Of a stretch of 64,000 nucleotides of DNA, positions 13,067-24,549 are shown in pieces. The notes below the pieces were generated by a model that was not told the DNA's origin, did not search any database, and worked only from the letters and a program-made list of their open reading frames with translations. Within the stretch, counting starts at the first letter, position 1, and every line of letters starts with the position of its first letter. Origin of the DNA: Azorinus chamasolen (Eukaryota > Mollusca > Bivalvia > Cardiida > Solecurtidae); NCBI GenBank assembly GCA_963576725.1, contig OY755241.1, forward strand, positions 58,711,071 to 58,775,070. Reading direction: 5' to 3'. The position numbers were made by a program, and so were the translations under genes.

Positions 13067-13399
13067 TCTCCAAAACATATTCGAGTTCTAAAATTATTAA
13101 CCCTTTCCCTATTTTCGGGTTTTTTCCCCATTTTTCGATACCGAATGTTATATACAAAATAGCTAAAATGAAATAGGGAAGGACATTTTAGTCATTTAAA
13201 AGAAAAAATACAGATCTATACAATTCCATTGGCAAACAGAGCAGTCCCTAATCAGATGGCTTCTATCTGATCTGGGTCTAGTCTGTTTGAGATTGCGTAA
13301 AACACGTTAGTTCTATAAAGAGAGGTTTTTGCTTTGACAAATACACTATATAGTGTAAAAAGCAAACAGAGCAGACACTGATCAGACGACTTCTATAGG

Positions 13400-14400
13400 A
13401 GCCGTCTGATATGGGTCTACTCTGTTTGCTAATGCGTAAAAACACGTTTGTATGAGGGAAAGGGTTAAACTATTTTTAAAGATATCTGTATTGGTCATTT
13501 CACACATAAACTGGCATTATGTGCTGCCTAGCACTGTATTTGCATATCTACCTGGATCAAGGTATAATTGCATCTCTTATGGTCATTGACCCTGACTGGA
13601 CACTGCAGGAGCACTTCAGGGAATCAATAATCAGTTCAGCTGGACACTGTGTATTGCGGGTAGGGTCACTTATGAAGGAGCTTTAAAATGCCTTTGAAAT
13701 AATCGCTTCAAAGAGATAATTGATGAATAGAGACAACCCAGACTTTGGTGGAGAAATGTTATAGTTCACCTTTCTCCTATCTGATGTGCTTTGCATCACC
13801 TTTCTCCCATCTGATGTGCTGTGCATAAGAGGTCCATGTGCGACGATTGAATTAAAACATTTTCAAGAATAATTTCTTTATTTCTCCAGAAATTACTATG
13901 TTGTGACGGTCACTGTGACCACTCTTTAGAATCGTCTCGAAGAGATTGGTCACAACATAGTGATTGGTGAAGAAATGACGCTTTTAGAGAAATGACGATT
14001 TCAGTACTTCAGTACGCACGTTATAAATCTGCTGCTCATCTTTGGTACATGTACAGGCAGACAGTCACCTACCTGAGCAGTCCAAGACGGATTCAGACCC
14101 AATGACAGCAGTCGTGTACCCAGTAGGACAGGACGTGCATGACGACTGTCTTGTCTGATTTTGATACGTTCCCCTCTCACAGAACGAGCAGTAATCACCA
14201 TCCTTAAACGATCCCGCTGGACAGTCAACTGGAATATATATTTATGAATTTACTGCATTACGTACTGCAACCATATATTTCATACTACTGTAAAACCAAT
14301 CTAAACTGGAGATTTAAATTATTATTAATGTCAGTATTTAACCCTTTACACAATAAAAGCGCCTTTCTACGCCTCTGCAAACAGAGTAGACCCTGACCAG
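13400..14400. repeat. Segmental duplication, copy 2
   Basis: This is the partner of 11340-12310, offset by about 2.1 kb, and carries GCC2 module 3. Just upstream (13225-13430) it has only one to two copies of the 150-bp P1-containing unit that is expanded to ten in copy 1. It ends where the minus-strand RT fragment interrupts a P1 hairpin at about 14412. Confidence 0.9.
14073..14228 (-). CDS. Exon: GCC2/GCC3 ephrin-receptor-like cysteine module 3
   Basis: This 156-bp exon is the duplicate partner of 11958-12113. It encodes DCPAGSFKDGDYCSFCERG, TYQNQTRQSSCTSCPTGYTT and SESVLDC, with the same six-cysteine spacing, the same splice-site context and the same phase (1-1). The joining codon with the exon at 16585 gives valine (G|TT), so the unnamed domain runs straight into this module. 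Amino-acid differences from its partner are few and none affects a cysteine, which suggests both copies are functional. Confidence 0.95.
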
Positions 14401-14411
14401 ACGTCTCCTAT

Positions 14412-15240
14412 TGTTTACATTTATAGCTTGTTTGCGTTCACTCAAATATGACTGAAACCACTCCACCGACTCCAAAACCATTTCTTTTAATTTGCTGCAT
14501 AAAATTCAATGATCCACTGTGTCAAAAGCATTTTCAAGTTCCAATATAACCATTCCTGTATAAAAACCATTGATATTTTGAATTTTGATGCGGTCCATCA
14601 ACTGCGTGAGACAGGAGTCTGTGGAGTAGTTTGAAATTTGTACAATAAACCTTGTTTAACCCAAAAAGATTCTAATTGAATGTATACAGCTCTTTCTAAA
14701 CTTTTAAATACTATACACAATATGCTAACAGGTATATAATTAGATACATCAGATCTGCTTTTTTTCTTAAACAATGGATTGACTTTAGCACATTTTAGTT
14801 CACAGGGTACAATGTTACTGCTAATAAAGCTATTAACTGAAAAAAACTGTGCTTGGATGATGTCTAAACCATTGCTTTTGGAACAATTAAGTTTACAAAG
14901 TTCCTTGTAAATGTAATATTCACTAACTGTATGAAGTCTGAATATTATAGTGTCAGGGGTTCTCTCTTTATAAACTTTTAGAGTTAAAATGATAAGATAT
15001 CTTTGAAGATTCGAAACAATTCTCGCCATTATCATTTATTATTTGGAGCAAATTACTTTTGTTACTATAGCCAAGCTTTTTCAGTTCAGAAAAGAGCTTT
15101 TTAGGGTAATTCATGTACTTGGTGTCTTCATGGTTTCTATATGAACACTATTTAGAAAACATTTCTTTCCGTTTGCTTTTTTATAATTAAAAAGAAAATA
15201 GTCCCTCTGTATTATCAAGTTTTGACAAGCTTTGGGTTTT
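14412..15240 (-). pseudogene. Non-LTR retrotransposon fragment (reverse transcriptase, broken)
   Basis: Minus-strand frames give KKLFSELKKLGYSNKSNLL, then CSKSNGLDIIQAQFFSVNSF, VNPLFKKKSRSDVSNYIPVS and ERAVYIQLESFWVKQGL, then, after a frameshift, ENAFDTVDH and SYLSERKQ. These match the order of RT blocks in jockey/CR1-type elements (linker, thumb-proximal 'S-G-D-I', PLFKK...PVS, A(F)DTVDH). Stops and frameshifts break it. No YADD box is reached, as the fragment ends inside a P1 hairpin at about 14412. Confidence 0.8.
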
Positions 15241-15617
15241 GCCATGGTGTACTTCTCTGCTTAAGTCTCACCTCCTTAATAGGAGCAATTTTGTCTAAAA
15301 TCGAACAAAAAATCTCTAAATCGAAACCACGCATCTTCTGAAATATTAGCAGTAAACGTGCTAGACCAGTCACAGAGTTTCAGTTTTAAAAAAATCATCA
15401 CTGATTTGAAATCCGCTATTGAATCCTATAGATAACCGCATTGTGTCACAGTTGATGATGGCATCAAGTAAGCGGCTTGAATGTGCTGTACTTGAAGGCT
15501 GGTACAGTAGATTCGGTACAAGTACAGTGCTGGTAGACGTTTAGTTTAATTTATAAATCTTAATGAAAAATCGATTGCTGTTAAGTTTCAAATTTTAATC
15601 TAAAATTGTAAGTGCAA

Positions 15618-15695
15618 AGAGCAGTACATTTCGTCCAAATGGTCTAATGTGAGAATTATTGAGAGAAGGTCTGGGTTCGAGTCCCTTTCATTTTA
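15618..15695 (+). other. tRNA-like sequence with perfect B box
   Basis: GGTTCGAGTCC at 15674-15684 is a perfect pol III B box, and an A-box-like tggtctaatg lies about 33 bases upstream, the spacing of a tRNA. Matching acceptor stems were not found, so this is more likely a tRNA pseudogene or the head of a tRNA-derived SINE than a working tRNA. Confidence 0.35.
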
Positions 15696-16584
15696 TACTG
15701 GTTTTATTTCATTTGTTATCAAATGTATTGCCTGTGAAACTATTTTGAAAAACACTGCAAAACGACCCCACAATAGAAGAATATCATTGGTTTTCTAAAC
15801 ATTTGACTGCTTAGTGCAAGTTAAAATCCCCATTAGGGGGAACAAGTAGTCCGGTAATAGTGAAATGATCAAGTAGATAATTTCAATGTTCTAACCAGTG
15901 AGTTTATCGAGTGATAACTCACTGTTATATCCTAGTTAACCACCAGAAAGCATAAAATGAATAATTCTAAAGTTTCTGTAATGATCAACAATGCACATAA
16001 TGTTTACACTGCCATTATAAGAATTCAACTGATTATTATTCATGATATCATTATTTCTTATATGAATATTCATGGATTAAAAGGTTAGTACAGGCTGCAA
16101 CTTAATGCGGGATGGCAGTTCGAAAGTCATGCAGAAAGCTCCCTTGCGAAACATCTACATGACTCAAACCCTACATTTAGCAGCCATCTTCCTATCAATA
16201 TCACCCGCCGAAACAAATTCCAAAGATCTTTAATTAAAACAATCATTCTCCTCCATTTTCAAATACAGCACCTTCCTCTGAACCCAAATGTTAGTAAGGA
16301 AGAAATTGGATATTTTTAGGCAGATGGCTGCTTAATGCAGGATGAACGTCAGGCAGGAAGCTCCTTTGGGAGCTTTCTGTATGACAGTCATCTTGCATTA
16401 AGCAGCCATCTGTCGTACAGGCCAACAACGATACTAATTTGAACGTCTGGTTCAGAGGGGTTTACTGTACCTGTTTGCATACTTCCAACAAAAGTTGAAA
16501 ACTGCATGTAAACTACTCTTCCAATAATATATTTTTCGCTACTGAATACTAAAAGACATGAAAAATTGTTAATGTATTCCTCAC
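15696..16584. repeat. Two P2-type MITEs; otherwise nothing recognised
   Basis: P2 arms with the cagaaagctcc hairpin lie at about 16095-16240 and 16300-16465. The left part (15696-16080) contains a small hairpin (gagtttatcgagtgataactc) and no gene. Confidence 0.6.
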
Positions 16585-16779
16585 CACAGAGTGCATCTGT
16601 TACTACTTGTCCGCTAGGACAAGTAGCCGATCCGTCAAACGCCAATGCGCTCTGGTCAACCGTATATGTGGTGCCATTAACAGTTACATCGAATATAGAA
16701 CTGGCTGAAGAGTTGATAGCGCTGGCGGTTGATTCCAAGTTATTGATGGCATCAATAACTTCTTGAAGAGCAGTGCTCA
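16585..16779 (-). CDS. Exon: second half of unnamed domain, copy 2
   Basis: The exon encodes about 65 residues beginning VSTALQEVIDAINNLES, with INSSASSIFDVTVNG and TYTVDQSALAF in the middle and ending in SGQVVTDALC. The start looks helical, followed by beta-like segments and N-glycosylation sites (NSS, NGT). The acceptor is ttttgcag and the donor gtgaggaa, both phase 1. With 17383-17643 it forms a two-exon domain between a sushi module and GCC2 modules. I do not recognise the domain by name. The 59236/53254 exon pair holds the same slot in the first half of the protein. A SEA-like fold is one possibility, unproven. A short ORF on the opposite strand here is a shadow. Confidence 0.88.
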
Positions 16780-17092
16780 CTGCAAAATGGTTGAGTTATA
16801 AAATGTTATAGCAAGCAAAGCAATTTTTACGTTTGCATAATTTTTCTTTTTATTCAGATTTCAAAGTTATCTGTCTTCAATGTTTTGACCCTTTTTATCT
16901 GGTACATGCATACATTCACTGTTATTTGCAAACTGTGTAGACCAGGATCAGAGGACTGTAGCAAGTTGAAATATTTCATACATGCCCGTAAAATGTTACA
17001 ATGTATGGGTTTGTGCATTTTGCAAACAGTTCAGACAAAAAATGACAGAAAATTGTCTTATCTGGCACTGTATGTTTAAAAAGGAAAATCAA

Positions 17093-17310
17093 TTACAGTA
17101 AAACCCCTCTTAACCGGTAAACCAACGTTAAAATTACCATTAATGCCTTTTAAACTGGTGGCAGCTTAATGCAGTTTTAAAGTGATGCAGAAAGATTCAA
17201 AGGGAGCTTTCTGTGTGACTTTGACTCTGCATTAAGCAACCAACTGTCTAAAAAGATCTCATGTGTCCTTCTTATTAAAATGCCGCTTGATAGGGGTTTT
17301 ACTGTACATA
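17093..17310. repeat. P2-type palindromic MITE
   Basis: It runs from tacagtaaaacccctctt to taggggttttactgta, with a decayed centre, in the intron between the two unnamed-domain exons. Confidence 0.8.
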
Positions 17311-17382
17311 AGACGAGTTGGAGAGTACACCTTTGTAAATGTAAATGATATTTTAAACAGTTATCAAGGTTAAACTACATAC

Positions 17383-17643
17383 CTGTACCGTTTGCAGTAT
17401 AGTCTTCGAGCCGCAAATCCGACGTGTCTGTCAGCAATATAGCAAAAGACAAAGTGATCGTAGAGCCATTGCCACTATTGTCATTGATGGCGACGGAGGT
17501 TTGACAAGTCAGTGCATTAAAACAGTCAGTATTACGTGCATTAGAGGCGACAGCGTCTTGCACATCTAGTTTGTCTGTAGTATTTAAATGGCTGTTGTAC
17601 TGTGCACTGACACTGACATTAAATCTGATTGGCCGTTCTGGCT
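17383..17643 (-). CDS. Exon: first half of unnamed domain, copy 2
   Basis: The 261-bp exon begins K-PERPIRFNVSVSAQYNS, continues with a helical DKLDVQDAVASNA stretch and two cysteines (DCFNALTC), and ends in a beta-like ITLSFAILLTDTSDLRLEDY segment. The acceptor is catttcag and the donor gtatgtag, both phase 1. The joining codon A|AG (Lys) connects it to the sushi exon at 20770. The copy-1 counterpart at 59236-59475 likewise has a helix followed by a cysteine-containing turn, but it also carries a basic RRRR site that is missing here. Confidence 0.88.
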
Positions 17644-18109
17644 CTGAAATGTAGCGACACAATGTGAACTAATGTAATCCTTTCCTTCATGTAACTGCTT
17701 TTACACGTATTTGTACAAGTAAACCCAGTTCAAACGGCTCCTATAGGAAGATATGCTCCGTTGCTTATGAAATTATACTTATTCTACCAATACAAATATT
17801 TGTACAATACCGAAACATCCTGTGTAGATATACCAATATAAACCTTCAGCATATAAATATTCAGTACCTGAATATGTAACAGGGAAAGGCTTTGCATTAT
17901 ATTTCCGCATGCCTTTACTGGCTTTTTTGTGAAACAAGCATTTGATAGCTTGGATTTTTTGCGCATAAAACTCAATAATCTGGAAAACATTTTGGGCCCA
18001 ATTTTAATTTATTTTGTATTTTATAGTATTTAATACAACTTCTGTCTCTATGGGTATTTTTCCAAGATTGGGAATTTTACCTAGTTTACCTTGGAATGGG
18101 TTCTTTTAA

Positions 18110-18350
18110 CCCATTCCCTCATATAGATGCCTTTTGACCCATTTCTTCATATTGACGCCTCTCTAAAAGTCACTTTTTGAAACCATTGGGATAAATAGAG
18201 CATTTGCTCCCATGGAGCAAATGCTCTATTTATCACACTGGTTTCTAAACTACATAATTCTAAAAGTTTCATTTTCTCTAGATAATGCTACTTTTCGGTA
18301 GATTTATTCAAAGAGGATGGGCCTAAAATAGCCTATGAGGTAATGGGTTA
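18110..18350. repeat. P3-type palindromic MITE
   Basis: It starts ttaacccattccctcat, has the hairpin centre gagcatttgctcccatggag with its complement, and ends gaggtaatgggttaa. The TTAACCC/GGGTTAA ends are shared with family P1. Confidence 0.85.
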
Positions 18351-18659
18351 ACAGACCTTTGTAGACACCAGAAAAATGTCTGGACCGTGGTAAAAGGAGA
18401 ATTGGCTTCAATGCAAGATGTCCGATTAGCAGTACGGTAAGCAGGTAGGCCAGGTAAAATATATCACAACAAAACAATATTTTGATGGTACTTATTTGAA
18501 TCATAATTATGGCTGTTGAATAATGAGACATAATAGTGCGTATCTTTATTATAGCTATGTAAACATGGTTAATTCATTTTACACTGAGTGTGTACAGATA
18601 TATGTAAGTTGCTATTTATTGACAAGCGTGTCTATATTCTAATAGTGTGATGTGTGTTA

Positions 18660-19715
18660 ATCCAATTCCTCATACTGATGCCTTTAGATTTGTTCGTAAA
18701 AGTCACCTTTTTAATAGAAAATAAATAAATAGAGCATTTGCTCCAAAGGAGCCACTTCTCTATTTATCCCAATGATTTTAAAACTACATAGTTCTAAACT
18801 TTCTCTAAAGTTTACTATCGAAATCTCTCACTTAAGTGGCAAGTACCAATGTAATCTCAAGGCGCTTCTGAGACACGGTATTTCACATCCTGACTTTTAT
18901 GGTGATGTGATTTACATAAAATGACTTTACTACTTTTTCATTTACAAACTTCGTAAAATTATTGGACATACCCATTTTCCCACTTTGTTCATCAAATATG
19001 TTAAAACATACATTAAAAAGGGATATGATCCTATAGTACTAATACATACTGCATGATTGGTTGTCAATACTTTTACAGTTGGCAATTACGCTGGCCTCTT
19101 AGCATGTACGCCGACAAGAAAGGTTTAGTACTCTATGAAGGCGACCTCTTAAATCCAGAATCGAAAGGAGAACGTCGGATATCTTTACTATTTCGTTTTG
19201 TCGTACCCTTTATTACTTTTCTACAGTTACTCTGTTTGCACCTCAATCAAGGAGTACACTAGCGATCGGTGGATACAGTTTGTTCACTTAAATAGTTTCG
19301 TTATACATGCACTTTACCACTGTATTTGCCATCGCGGTCGTTGTAAATTAGTCTGAGAGGGGATACGTTTATTTACATTGTTGGTCTTTTAGGTTGGGGA
19401 TGGATTAAGTGGGAGGTTGGGCGCATCAAAGCCGGTTTAACCCCCTCCCCCAGTGACTTTTGTCACTGACCGTTCCAAGGCGGTACTTCCATCTTCCCCC
19501 TATTGTATGTTTGTTTTGTCTTTGTGCGTCTCGTGATGTTTTTAAAGTAATGTACATTTGCTGTTTCCTTGTGTTGCTGTTCGGGCGGCTGTTTGTTCTG
19601 TATGTGGTGTTTCCTGCATGACTCATTTTTGTACTTTTCCCTTTTTCTAGTAGACGTTACTTTTCAGTTGATTTGTTCAATGATGTTGGGTCTTAAAAAA
19701 GCACAGGAGGTAATG
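18660..19715 (+). mobile_element. Family B retroelement 3' end inserted into a P3 MITE
   Basis: Bases 18660-18793 and about 19633-19715 are the two parts of one P3 MITE. Between them lies a degenerate family B copy. It encodes YQCNLKALLRHGISHPDFYG, then IIGHTHFPTLFIKYVKTYIK and KGYDPIVL (RT C-terminus), then a tail with ccggtttaaccccctccccc and ccaaggcggtacttcc ending in cctgcatgactcatttttg. Stops interrupt the frame. A 24-bp foreign insertion sits near 18911. Confidence 0.75.
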
Positions 19716-20769
19716 GGTCTAACATAGCCTATAAGGTAATAGGTCCAAAAGAATGAGCTGGGTGTTACGGCACTGTGACACTCATTTGGTCATACAGCGC
19801 CGATGCATAATGAGATGAGATGATTTCAGATAGATTTCGACTAATCTCATTCACTGCGAAGCAGCGCATGGGATCAAAACTACCGACTTGCCCTCCTTTT
19901 AGTTCTTGGTATAGGGAATAATGTCTGTCAAATAAACCAGTAATTTCCTGGTGACAATTCAGCCTCAGAATCAATGCAATGTAGGAAGGCCTTGGGGGAT
20001 AAGGCCTATGAGGTTGTGGGTAGTCAGACCATATTTATACTACTGAATGGTTTAAAACGGCGTCTGTTATACAGAAATAGTCACAATCCATAAAAATGTA
20101 ACTAAAGGAAGACAGCCTACGTCAAATCTGAGTACGAATACGTCTACACTATATGGCAAATGTAAGTTGGATTCGAATAATTAACCCATTAATTCCTAAG
20201 CTTTTAAACACAAAACCTCATAGGCTTTTTTCATACCAAATAGCTCATATGCGATTTTAGACCATTTGCAAAGTTAGACCATTTAAATTACTTAGAAAAC
20301 GAGCATGTACTATAAAAAGGAAACTATAAGAATTAATTTCTTACATAAATATTCAAGTGAAGCAAACTCCTGCTCTTATAGACTCTTGTGCTTACAAGAT
20401 GGTCGTTGTAGGCAGTTTTACTGTATATATTTGCACACATATAGCAATAGCACTAATGTTAACATGGATATGTTATTTACCCTTTACGCCATTAATATTA
20501 ATAAAAATATTGATATCATGAATATTAATAAATAGCATTTCATAGTTAGCATAGGGAAATTCAATCAAGGCAGAAAGTGAGGAATCTGATCCATATTATG
20601 TCAAATGCAAACAGAGCAGGCCCTGATATATTATATCATAAACATACAGAGCAGGCTGATCTGGGTCTGTACTGTTTTTATATACCCAGAAAACATAAAG
20701 TTCTTTTGCAAACACTATCAAATAATAGTTATTTTAGAATTATACTTTTCCTTAATCTAGTCTACTTAC

Positions 20770-20964
20770 TGACACAGTCAGTGATTTGGTCAAATGGCTG
20801 CCATTCGTAGTTAGTACCTAGGCCGCAAGTATAAATGTCAATCTCTAGTCCGCTAGGCCGATCATACCCGTCTTTGCATGTTACTGTACAATTACTGGAA
20901 CCGGTCGTGCTTGAAGTTGTGCAGTTCAGTAAAGTACCAAATCCTCTTTCTAGGTAAGGACATT
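20770..20964 (-). CDS. Exon: sushi/CCP domain 2
   Basis: The 195-bp exon encodes one complete complement-control (sushi) module: ECPYLERGFGTLLNC, then NCTVTCKDGYDRPSG, then YTCGLGTNYEWQPF and a DCV end. Cysteines in the C...C...C-x-GY...C...W...C order and the tryptophan before the last cysteine are diagnostic. NCT sites may be glycosylated. The acceptor is atgcaaacag and the donor gtaagtag, phase 1-1. It follows the TSP1 exon and precedes the second unnamed domain, as sushi 1 (61361) precedes the first. Confidence 0.93.
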
Positions 20965-21957
20965 CTGTTTGCATGAGAAAGAAACATTTGCCACGGTCAA
21001 TATAGGAGATACGTGTAATATTCATCAACCTTTGAAACAAGTTAAGATCTGGAGGAGACCTTGCATGGATACTAAACTAGATTTGCTTGAGTTTTGAAAA
21101 TGAGGAAGTAAGCAAGTGATTTAGATTTGATGGCGCTGTCCATGGGGTAAATTGGGGAACTATTATATATAAGAATTGAAACAGACGAAAGTACAATGTT
21201 CTAGTGGTGATAAAATGGCGGAAATTATTTGCGTTTCAAAATGTTAGAGGTCAGGTTAAAGACAGTCATAGTGGAGTCCGTATGTTATATTTATATTATT
21301 GTGGATTCATTTAGACCCATTTGTCATGGTTGATATCAAACCTAGATGTCCATATCAATGGGTAAAAGTGAACTGCAGTTTATAACATTGTCTTGCACAT
21401 ATGCGGATGTTGGTCGCATTCAATTACATATATGATATTAAGTTGGTCATTGTACCACATTCAAACACAATGTGAGCATCATGTTGTATTATCAAGAAAA
21501 ACATCACTCATACAGACGTACAGAATATGCAACTCGACACTAGCAATGTAAAAGATGTCAGGTCCGAGGTTATAAAACTACTTTGTATCAGCCTGAGTTA
21601 ATTCTCAAAAACTTAATTACATAGATTTTGAGCTTGTGTCTGATTTCTCAGTGTGTCTGAGAATGATCTCAGACTGAAGCAAAATGTTTTGTAATCTCAG
21701 TGCCTGGTGTCTTTGTATGAGTATTTACAGTATCGATGCGGGATGTGCATATGTAGTGTATAGATCTATCAAAATATCTATGTTCTCAACCAAACCATAT
21801 TTTGCTACCCTTAAGGAGTATATAGATTATATTTTTGTTTTCATAGAGGTATGGAAAAAAACATTGGCCACACTGTATGCAGCTTCATACTAAATAATGT
21901 GACCAAATTTGTGTTTTCATACCTCCATGAAAACAAAAAAATATTATATATTACTTA
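20965..21957. other. No gene seen; one long imperfect palindrome
   Basis: Bases 21808-21957 form an imperfect inverted repeat (ttttgttttcatagaggtat against atacctccatgaaaacaaaa). The remainder shows no exon, and its small ORFs have no recognisable product. Confidence 0.5.
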
Positions 21958-22272
21958 TAAGGACGTCCGTAAACCGGTTTAAACCCCCATTGGTGTTTTG
22001 CTACTGACCGTGCCAAGGCGGTACTCTCTTTGTCAGCATTCCTTTTGTTTGCCTTGCGTCTTTGTGTTTGTGATTTTGTTCATGTGTGGAATGTTTGTCT
22101 CTAATTATTGTGTGTTTGTTGGTGTTTTCTGTGTTCATATCGTGTGTGTGTGTGTACGTTTGGGTGTGTAGTTGTGTGTGTGTGTGTGTCATGCTGTCTA
22201 TCGGTGTTTTGTTAGTAGTTGCGTCTTGTATGTGGCTTTGCCTGTTTGACTTTACTACTTTTCCATTTTTAA
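21958..22272 (+). mobile_element. Solo retroelement tail, family A
   Basis: It begins aaggacgtccgtaaaccggt, contains ccaaggcggtactctctttg, a GT run and the end word gactttactacttttccatt. There is no RT upstream, and it starts at nearly the same family position as the solo copy at 13066. Confidence 0.85.
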
Positions 22273-22419
22273 TTTAATATCACTACTGCACGTAAGCATT
22301 AAATTAAAACATTATACACACATCATGTTTATTTTCATCATTGAATACCGATTCATATAACTGCGGACGAATACACTCAACAAGCAACAAAGAGTCCCAG
22401 CAAGGCGCGGCCTACCATT

Positions 22420-22545
22420 GTGACAAATAGAGCATTTGCTCCCTAGGAGCAAATGCTCTATTTATCACAATGGTTACAAAACGTGACTTTTACAGAGGCA
22501 TTAACACGTGTCAATATGAGGGAATGGTTTAACATTGCTGTATGT
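22420..22545. repeat. P3-type MITE centre
   Basis: A perfect hairpin, gagcatttgctccctaggag with its complement, is followed by the right arm (agtgacttttacagaggc ... gagggaatggtt). Confidence 0.8.
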
Positions 22546-22655
22546 GTCATAGACGGACGGAGGCCAGAGAGAGAGAGAGATGTGTCATCATACATTGAAT
22601 ATACTTGTGCCTTGACAAACCGTGTCTTTATTTTGTGATATAATAGTTGAAGTAC

Positions 22656-22826
22656 CTTTGCACAGTTCAGTATTGCATGCCTCAGTCCCCGTTGTATCTC
22701 CAACACAATCTTGACCGTACATGTCAGGTAACGGATTGTCACATGTTCTTGTGCGCTGTCGAGTTCCACTGTTACATGTCATTGTACATTCGGACCATCT
22801 GGTCCATGCTGACCATCCTCCATTCA
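22656..22826 (-). CDS. Exon: thrombospondin type 1 repeat
   Basis: The exon encodes VNGGWSAWTRWSECTMTC, NSGTRQRTRTC, NPLPDMYGQDCVG and EACNTELC. The WxxW motif (candidate C-mannosylation), the CxxTCxxGxxxRxRxC core and six cysteines are the TSP1 hallmarks. The 57-codon length is normal for the family. The acceptor is tctacaacag and the donor gtacttca, phase 1-1. TSP1 repeats usually bind glycosaminoglycans or matrix proteins. It sits between the EGF exon and sushi 2. Confidence 0.95.
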
Positions 22827-24165
22827 CTGTTGTAGAAATAGTTTTACAAATACTGACTATTTCAATCTTATGGATCAAACTGTGATAACATTTACAACAG
22901 TATGAACCCAAATGAGATGAGTCTCATGCGAATATAAAAGCGTGTGTCATTCAGACAGTCTTTTAAAACGTAGTACAGTTGAAGTTAGATATCTCGATTT
23001 CAATGGACCATATAAATAACTTCCAAGATAATTAAAGTTCTAGTCATCTGATTTCTAATCTGAACATTTTCTCATGTTCACAGTTTCATGCAGGTTGTAA
23101 GTAATGCTGAAAGTTTCAGTAGAGCTTTTAGTATTGATTTCTACCTACATTTGGGTCTGATGAAAGTAGGACTACATGTACACCCGATTCAGTAAAGCTT
23201 TATAGAAACTACTGGTCAAGTTTTATGTCATAAACCTTTGACAAACATTTGACAAGGTGTCAACAACTTGGGCATGATGAATTGCCCATTTGGTCGGGTG
23301 TTAGATTACAAGTCGCCTGCTGCCTAGATAGGTACAATTGCAGGTGTATAAGACAGGTGGTAACTTTATGCAGGTCCAAATAAATGCAGAAAAGCTTTCT
23401 TAATTACCTTTGTCCTGCATTAAACATCCATCTGTTTTTAACACTCCTATGTTCAATAAATGAATGGCCGCTTAAGACAGGCTATACTGTATATAACTCT
23501 ATACTGTTTTCTGACGATGAATGTCAGTATTCTATATTTCAAGACAATAAATGAATAAGAAATTACAATGCGTATTGATCAAAAAAGGGAAAGGGAATAA
23601 CAATTACAATTGATTACACATGGACTGGAATTCGTTAAGTCAATACAAAAAGTTCTGAAAGTAGGAGATCTATCGAAACCAAAAGCCGCAACAAAAAGAC
23701 GAAATTGCAGATTCGATTGCACATTTTATTGAGTTCGTCAATACTATTCCAAAGAGATCAACTATGTTTTTATTACTCCTTAATATTTCCTAACTCGCTT
23801 TGCTTATTCACCAGTTTGTTTCATTCCGGTAGAGTCTTGAAACCATCCAATCACATTTGGAAATATTGTGGTTGTTTAAGATTATTTAGATATATGTTTA
23901 TTTACACTGTTTGCCTCTAGGGTTGTGGTGGAATAAGTGTGAGGTTGGATACCCCTATAACAGGTTTGAACTCCAAGTGACTATTGTCACTTACCGTTCC
24001 AAGGCGGTACTTCCATCTACCCCTATTGTTTGTTTCTTATGTCTTTGTGAGTCTTTTTGTGCCTGTTGATATGCATGTACAATTCCTTTTTTGTCGTGGT
24101 GCTGTTCGGGCGGCTGTGTGGTTAGTAGGTGGTGTTTCCTGCATAACTCATACATGTACGTTTAT
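22827..24165. repeat. Decayed P2 MITE, then family B tail (23925-24165)
   Basis: A P2 copy with a poor centre lies at about 23345-23490. At 23925-24165 (+) a family B tail begins taagtgtgaggttgg, contains ccaaggcggtacttccatct and ends cctgcataactcatacatg. The word attgcagattcg plus ttttattgagt at 23705-23745 also occurs near 3660 and 48940. Confidence 0.7.
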
Positions 24166-24167
24166 AC

Positions 24168-24470
24168 CTTAAGAGTGCTGTTGATGACATCAAGGCTGAA
24201 ACCATCATATCTGGGAATATTTGTGAGGCTTACAGCCTTGAGTGGTGTTGGTGACCTCAAGGCCGAAGTCATCATATCTGGGAACATTTGTGAATCTAAC
24301 ATCCTAGATTGGTGTTAGTGAACTCAAGACTGAAACCATCATATCTAGGAATATTTGTGAGCCTTACACTTTTGAGCGGTGTTTAGTGAACCCAAGACCG
24401 AAACCATCATATCTGGGAATATTTGTGTGTCTTTAATATTAGAGTGGTGTATTTGTGTACTCAAAGCGAA
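24168..24470. repeat. Tandem repeat, about 76-bp unit, four copies
   Basis: The word aaaccatcatatctgggaat (with variants) recurs about every 76 bases from 24198. Units are diverged. The surrounding ORFs are chance. Confidence 0.85.
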
Positions 24471-24549
24471 CATAAGACCGATGACATTTATAAATCAGTT
24501 TTTCAACAACTTGTGATATTATCGATCATGAAACTCTTCAGAACTCTAA

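Noticed and set aside
15618..15695. Functional tRNA gene
   Set aside because: A perfect B box and plausible A box are present, but no acceptor or anticodon stem pairing could be drawn. It is kept only as tRNA-like.
22001..22192. ORFs rich in Thr/His or Val/Cys near GT repeats (also at 12779-13131, 27736-28130, 49669-49981, 51048-51338 and 57320-57559)
   Set aside because: They are translations of the GT-rich retroelement tails in several frames and on both strands. No domain is present.
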